Assembly: GCA_037367405.1 (NCBI GenBank)
Contig: JAZKJV010009322.1
Span: forward strand, 583,049-647,048
Length of the DNA: 64,000 nt
Source: Ottelia alismoides
Taxonomy: Eukaryota > Streptophyta > Magnoliopsida > Alismatales > Hydrocharitaceae
Direction of reading: 5' to 3'
Made by a program: the position numbers and the translations under genes
The notes under the pieces: generated by a model
The model's input: the letters and a program-made list of their open reading frames with translations, nothing else
Told to the model about the DNA's origin: nothing
Databases searched by the model: none
Part shown: one piece after another, positions 59,903-64,000 of the stretch
Numbering within the stretch: the first letter of the stretch is position 1
Layout: the number at the start of each line of letters is the position of its first letter

Positions 59903-62900
59903 TGATGAATCTCCATTTCATAACCTTTATTCTATCATTTTGGCCTTAAAAACCGCGGCAAATGCAGGTAAATGATATCAATCTATCCATAATAGCATTC
60001 ATTATTTATTGTCTTTAATGTACATAAAATAAAGCTTTTAATGCCAAAATTATAGAATAAAGAGAAGAAAAGAAAAAGGAATAAAATATTGCAAATATTT
60101 TATGGCCTGAACCCCGAGACCAAGGCCAGCATGGAATTGGTCGACAAGGAATAAAGTAGGGGGGGATAAGGGCCAATAATACAATAAATACCTCATTTAT
60201 TTATTCAACTATTTATGCATTTTTGACACCTATTTTGTATATAATTATTCATTCATCAAATAAAGAAACTTTGTACATGAAAGTTGTAGATAATAATGTG
60301 AATAAAATTGCAAATTGAGTTTGTACAAAAATATTACACAGTGTATATTTTATACAAAGAATAAAAAGTCAGAATCTCAACTTCACAGACCCAGATCTTG
60401 CAAATAAAAACTCAAAATCCACCAAACTCACCTTTAATTGTATATAGCTTTCCAAGAACTATTTAATAAATTGGTTTCATAATTTTTGGAGTTCATCTGT
60501 GAAAGTTAGGTTTTTGGCCCTCATTGTATATAGTACTGATTAAAATATTCATTCTATTAATTATTTATTATTTATATAAATTGATAATTTTAGAATCTTG
60601 CAAATAATATACATAATACATATACATACTGAAAATAGAATTAAAACCAAAAAGAATTTGTAAAATTATATAAGCTTATGTAATACATAGGCAAAATACC
60701 TATGTATAGATATACATAAATAAAAGGGAAATACATTCTTTAATTATTTTATTCTTTCATATTTGTATAACATTTTAAATATTACATATAATATATTAAA
60801 AATACAAATCCAAAATAAAAACAAATAAAATACATTAAATAAATAAAGTATATATAATATATAGGTAAAATACCTATAGGTATACCTACATATATATGTA
60901 TCTATTTATTTAAATATGAAAATCAACTCATAAAAATTAAATAAAAATATCCTCACACTCACAAAAATAAATTATAAATTTATAAAATAAGAAAATAAAA
61001 TAATAAAATAAAATAAACAAAATAAAAATAAAATATACAAAATACATGTAAATACATGCATAAATACATTACTAAAATAAAACTATAATAAAATATATCA
61101 AAAAAATAAATAAAAATCATAAATAAATACTACATTAATTAATACACAAATTTTATTTTATAAGCAAAATGTAATTAAATCATTTATTAGATTAAATTAA
61201 TGGGTCAAGTTGTTGCTGACGTGGACCAATCAGAGGCCAGGGAATGTTGATCCCCGGTCAACTCCCCCTGCGCCTCTGACTCCCGTCAGAACTGTCCAAT
61301 CCCCCTTATTCCTCCATTTTTCCCGCTCGATCTATTGCTCCGTTGACAACAATCACTTCACGAGATTTATGCCCCGTTCATCGTACATTCACGCCACCCA
61401 TTTAGATCGCTTGGACAGTCACTAGATTCTATGATTTGAGCCGATCCATAAGGGTGCCCCCTCCTGTTTATAAATAACTCCATCTTCGTCCTCCGAGCTT
61501 TTTGGCCATTTCCCCAGCACTAGAGCCCCCGCCTTCGGCCTAGCGTGCATCCAGGTGACAGCTGGAGGTCCCCTAAAGGTCGTGGAGGCTTGCGGAGGAA
61601 GGAGATGCGCCCAAGGCGGCGCTCCGGCAGCCGTCCTGCTCCTTGGCCCAACCGCCAAGTTTGAGCTGCGCCATTTACTTTTCTAGGTAGATTTTCTTTC
61701 CAGCTTTTTATTTATGCATTTATTTTAATCATTAACCCTTAGATCTAGTCTAGTGTGTCAGATTCGAAGTTCGCCGGAGCTCCGCTCCGGCGAACGATTC
61801 CCTTGTGTTACCGATTTGTATCTGACCATTATTTCATCTCCATACACCCCCCCTTCGTTTCCCTACGCCCCGCACACCTCCGTTCGCCCAGATCCGCTGT
61901 GGATCTGGAGATCAGCTCTTCCACTCCGCCGCTCGCCGGAGGAGCTCCGCTTAACACCACCTACGCCCATACAACTGTTAATAAGGCCCTTGGAACCCTC
62001 TTGCTTGCTGGAGATTCTTTTGCAGGTGCTGGGAGGCCAAAGGATCCCTGTTGGGGTCAATTTAGAATTCTTGCAGGTACCTGGGAGCCTCGTCCTTCAC
62101 CGACCCCGCTGGACCGGCTCCGGTGAGCCTCCGGCTCTCCTGAGCCCCCAATCGATAGAGCGAGTCCCAAGAAGCTTTTTGGACCTTCAACAGCCCGAGG
62201 AACCGTCGGATGTGCACGCCAAGCCAGATCAAAGCTCGGGAGGCACGAGGTTCTTCCCTGTTCTTCCGAGCACCTTCAGAGTCGTCCGATCGTGGTCCCA
62301 GCCCAGATCAGAAGCCAGTCATCCGATGAAGCTCTCCTTCGACCGTCAGATCAGCCCGACTGATCTAATCTCAGCCCTCCATCGGTGAAGCGTCATCGGG
62401 CGAGGAGGAGGCGACGCGTGTCAAGTGGGCGAAGTTCAACCGTAGGATCGCATGCCTGAGGATGTAAATTTCAAATATATCCCCCGCCTTTTTGGTATGT
62501 ATATTTTAATGCTGTAAATAAACTTTCACGCTATAAAATAATTGTAATTTTTGTAAAAGGACCCTTGTATTTCATGTAATTGTTATTTGGTCCCTCCGCG
62601 CCTCACGTGCAGTCCCACGTAAGGCACGTGATTTTTGTATTGAAGCCCTGGCGACTATTGTAAATTGTAAATTAGTTCCAAAAATGAAAATAAATGTTTA
62701 TTTTTGTAGTGATTTTTGCACTGATTCCCCTGATAGTTATTTTATTTGCAAAATGCCCTTGCCAGGCTGTGTAATTTTTATGTCTTTTATCTATTTATTA
62801 AAAATACCTATGCTGCTCCTAAACATTCAGAAAAATTAGGATAAATGCTTCATGTAGTGTTCTTTCACACGCATATATTATTTTACATTTTTGCATTTAT

Positions 62901-63990
62901 CCTAATTATTAAAAATGAAAAAGGAGCCCTTTTTGTACCGTTTAAATTAGAAAATAAAAAAAATATAAAAAGTTTTTGAAAAATTACAAAAAAAATTATA
63001 TATGGTTATTTACATATATATTGAGTCCAGAAGTTGAAAAACCCTAAAAATAATAAAAAGAAAAATATAAAAATCATAAAACTCCAAAATCCAACAAAAA
63101 AATAGAAAAATCCTATAAAAAACAAAAAATTATATTTTTTATTTTTATAATTATCTATATATTATTATTAATGTATTAAAATTAATTTGGGGTGATTTTG
63201 GGAATTATTTTATATTTTTAAAAACCCAAATTAATTTCGGATTATTTAATTAGTCCATATTAGGGACATTTCTGAAATTAAAAATACATAAAATGGAATA
63301 ATTTCAGAAAAATATAATAAAAAATATATAAAACTAAAAATAAAAATAAAAAAATTATATATATTATATGTAATATGTTTTTGAGTATCTATATATAGAT
63401 ATCCATATTTCATATTACTTCTCTCTCTCCTTATAAATATATCTTTATATATATACCTATATTCATATAATAAAAAAATAAAAAAATAAAAAAAAATAAA
63501 AATATAAAAAAGCTGAAAAAATATTATATCTCATATATATATTGAGTATTTACATAAATATATGTATATATATCCATAACTATATTTCTCTCTCTTCTCT
63601 TATACATATCTCTTTATATATATCCTATATTATATAATAAAAAAATATAAAATATAAAAAAATAAAAATTATAAAAACAAAAAATAAAAAAAATAAATAA
63701 AAACCCACAAAATAATAAGAATGGACATGATCATTGAATTTGAATAATTGTGCACTCATTTTCACCACATCACCATTCGCCTCCCAGTGTTCGACCTCTA
63801 CTTGTGCTTACACCTATACACACTTGCATGTAGAGTTATAATAAATTTTAACTCCACATTTTTGATATTCATTGCATATATTTTATTGTGGGTTAATTGA
63901 TGACTGATTAGGGATTCTATCTGTGTCAACTCAGCAACTATCGATCCACCTTGTGTGAAAGACACAACCTTTGCAAAACCCCTTTCATCA
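59903..63990 (+). repeat. 3' LTR of the LARD
   Basis: Same layout as the 5' LTR, with scattered substitutions and small indels, mostly in A/T runs. TATA box at 61469-61476. It ends CCCCTTTCATCA at 63990, ten bases before the window edge. Confidence 0.95.
61469..61476 (+). promoter_or_regulatory. TATA box of the 3' LTR
   Basis: TATAAATA, identical in sequence and context to 51007-51014. In this position it could drive transcription out into the right flank. Confidence 0.6.
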
Positions 63991-64000
63991 CAACGGTACA

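Larger units (their letters stand above)
49441..63990 (+). mobile_element. Large non-autonomous Athila-type retrotransposon (LARD-like), complete
   Basis: Two LTRs of 4129 and 4088 bp flank a 6.33-kb internal domain with a correct primer site after the 5' LTR and a polypurine tract before the 3' LTR. LTR ends are TGATG...CATCA. The tRNA-Asp primer site is the one used by Athila-lineage Ty3/gypsy elements. No frame in the internal domain shows gag zinc knuckle, protease, reverse transcriptase, RNase H or integrase motifs; the largest ORFs (up to 135 aa) are unremarkable. Two structured repeat arrays replace coding sequence. LTRs differ by eye at roughly one base in 15-30, so insertion is not very recent. 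Mobilisation would need proteins from a coding relative. Confidence 0.9.

Noticed and set aside
61753..62388. 211-codon plus-strand ORF in the 3' LTR
   Set aside because: The matching stretch of the 5' LTR is frame-shifted within the first 70 bases and its ORFs are split (51293-51679 and 51343-51900). The composition (P, S, L, R) is that of translated GC-rich DNA. Not a conserved protein.

Overview
This window is repeat-dominated nuclear DNA from a flowering plant. It is AT-rich, with no operons, bacterial signals or complete host gene that I can recognise. It carries several classes of plant transposable element: Ty3/gypsy elements of the Athila type with long LTRs, Ty1/copia fragments, RTE-like and L1-like LINEs, a CACTA/En-Spm relative, a hAT element and a Tourist-like MITE. 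The species cannot be named from sequence alone.

Layout. 1-790 is a broken copia gag/protease/integrase. 845-11437 holds three minus-strand LTRs of one Athila-like family (starts at 4797, 9162 and 11437), one with part of its internal 3' region attached, plus a copia LTR fragment. 11460-12120 looks like a plus-strand copia LTR end. 12737-14304 is a Tourist-like MITE split by a hAT element (13007-14250) with an 8-bp target duplication. 16920-17480 is a decayed copia gag. 18880-23310 is CACTA-related: minus-strand transposase exons, a 141-bp in-gene repeat, and a 215-bp 5'-truncated LINE with a 17-bp target duplication. 24880-32981 contains copia remnants and LTRs (minus), with an Athila-type LTR fragment in between. 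The copia reverse transcriptase is cut at 32981/32982 by another Athila-type LTR. 35149-36615 is a plus-strand copia LTR fragment. 36616-42000 is the 3' part of an Athila-like element and its LTR, followed by a further LTR fragment to about 44200. 44460-46150 is a decayed RTE-like LINE (minus). 47780-48280 is a double zinc-knuckle ORF, followed by a hairpin cluster and, at 49310-49440, a possible C-terminal coding piece on the minus strand.

The centrepiece is 49441-63990. It is a structurally complete 14.55-kb LTR element with about 4.1-kb LTRs (TGATG...CATCA ends), an exact 18-nt primer site complementary to the tRNA-Asp 3' end, a polypurine tract and a probable decayed target duplication. 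Its 6.3-kb internal domain encodes no recognisable gag, protease, reverse transcriptase or integrase. That domain instead carries a higher-order tandem array (about 55930-57060) and a row of stem-loops, each followed by a copy of the polypurine-tract motif (57500-58020). It fits the LARD class (large non-autonomous retrotransposon derivative) and would need proteins supplied by an autonomous Athila-type relative. The stem-loop/purine modules recur in the second Athila-like element at 36640-36940, so they are older than the LARD and probably functional or once functional. I consider this the part of the window most likely to be under-described.
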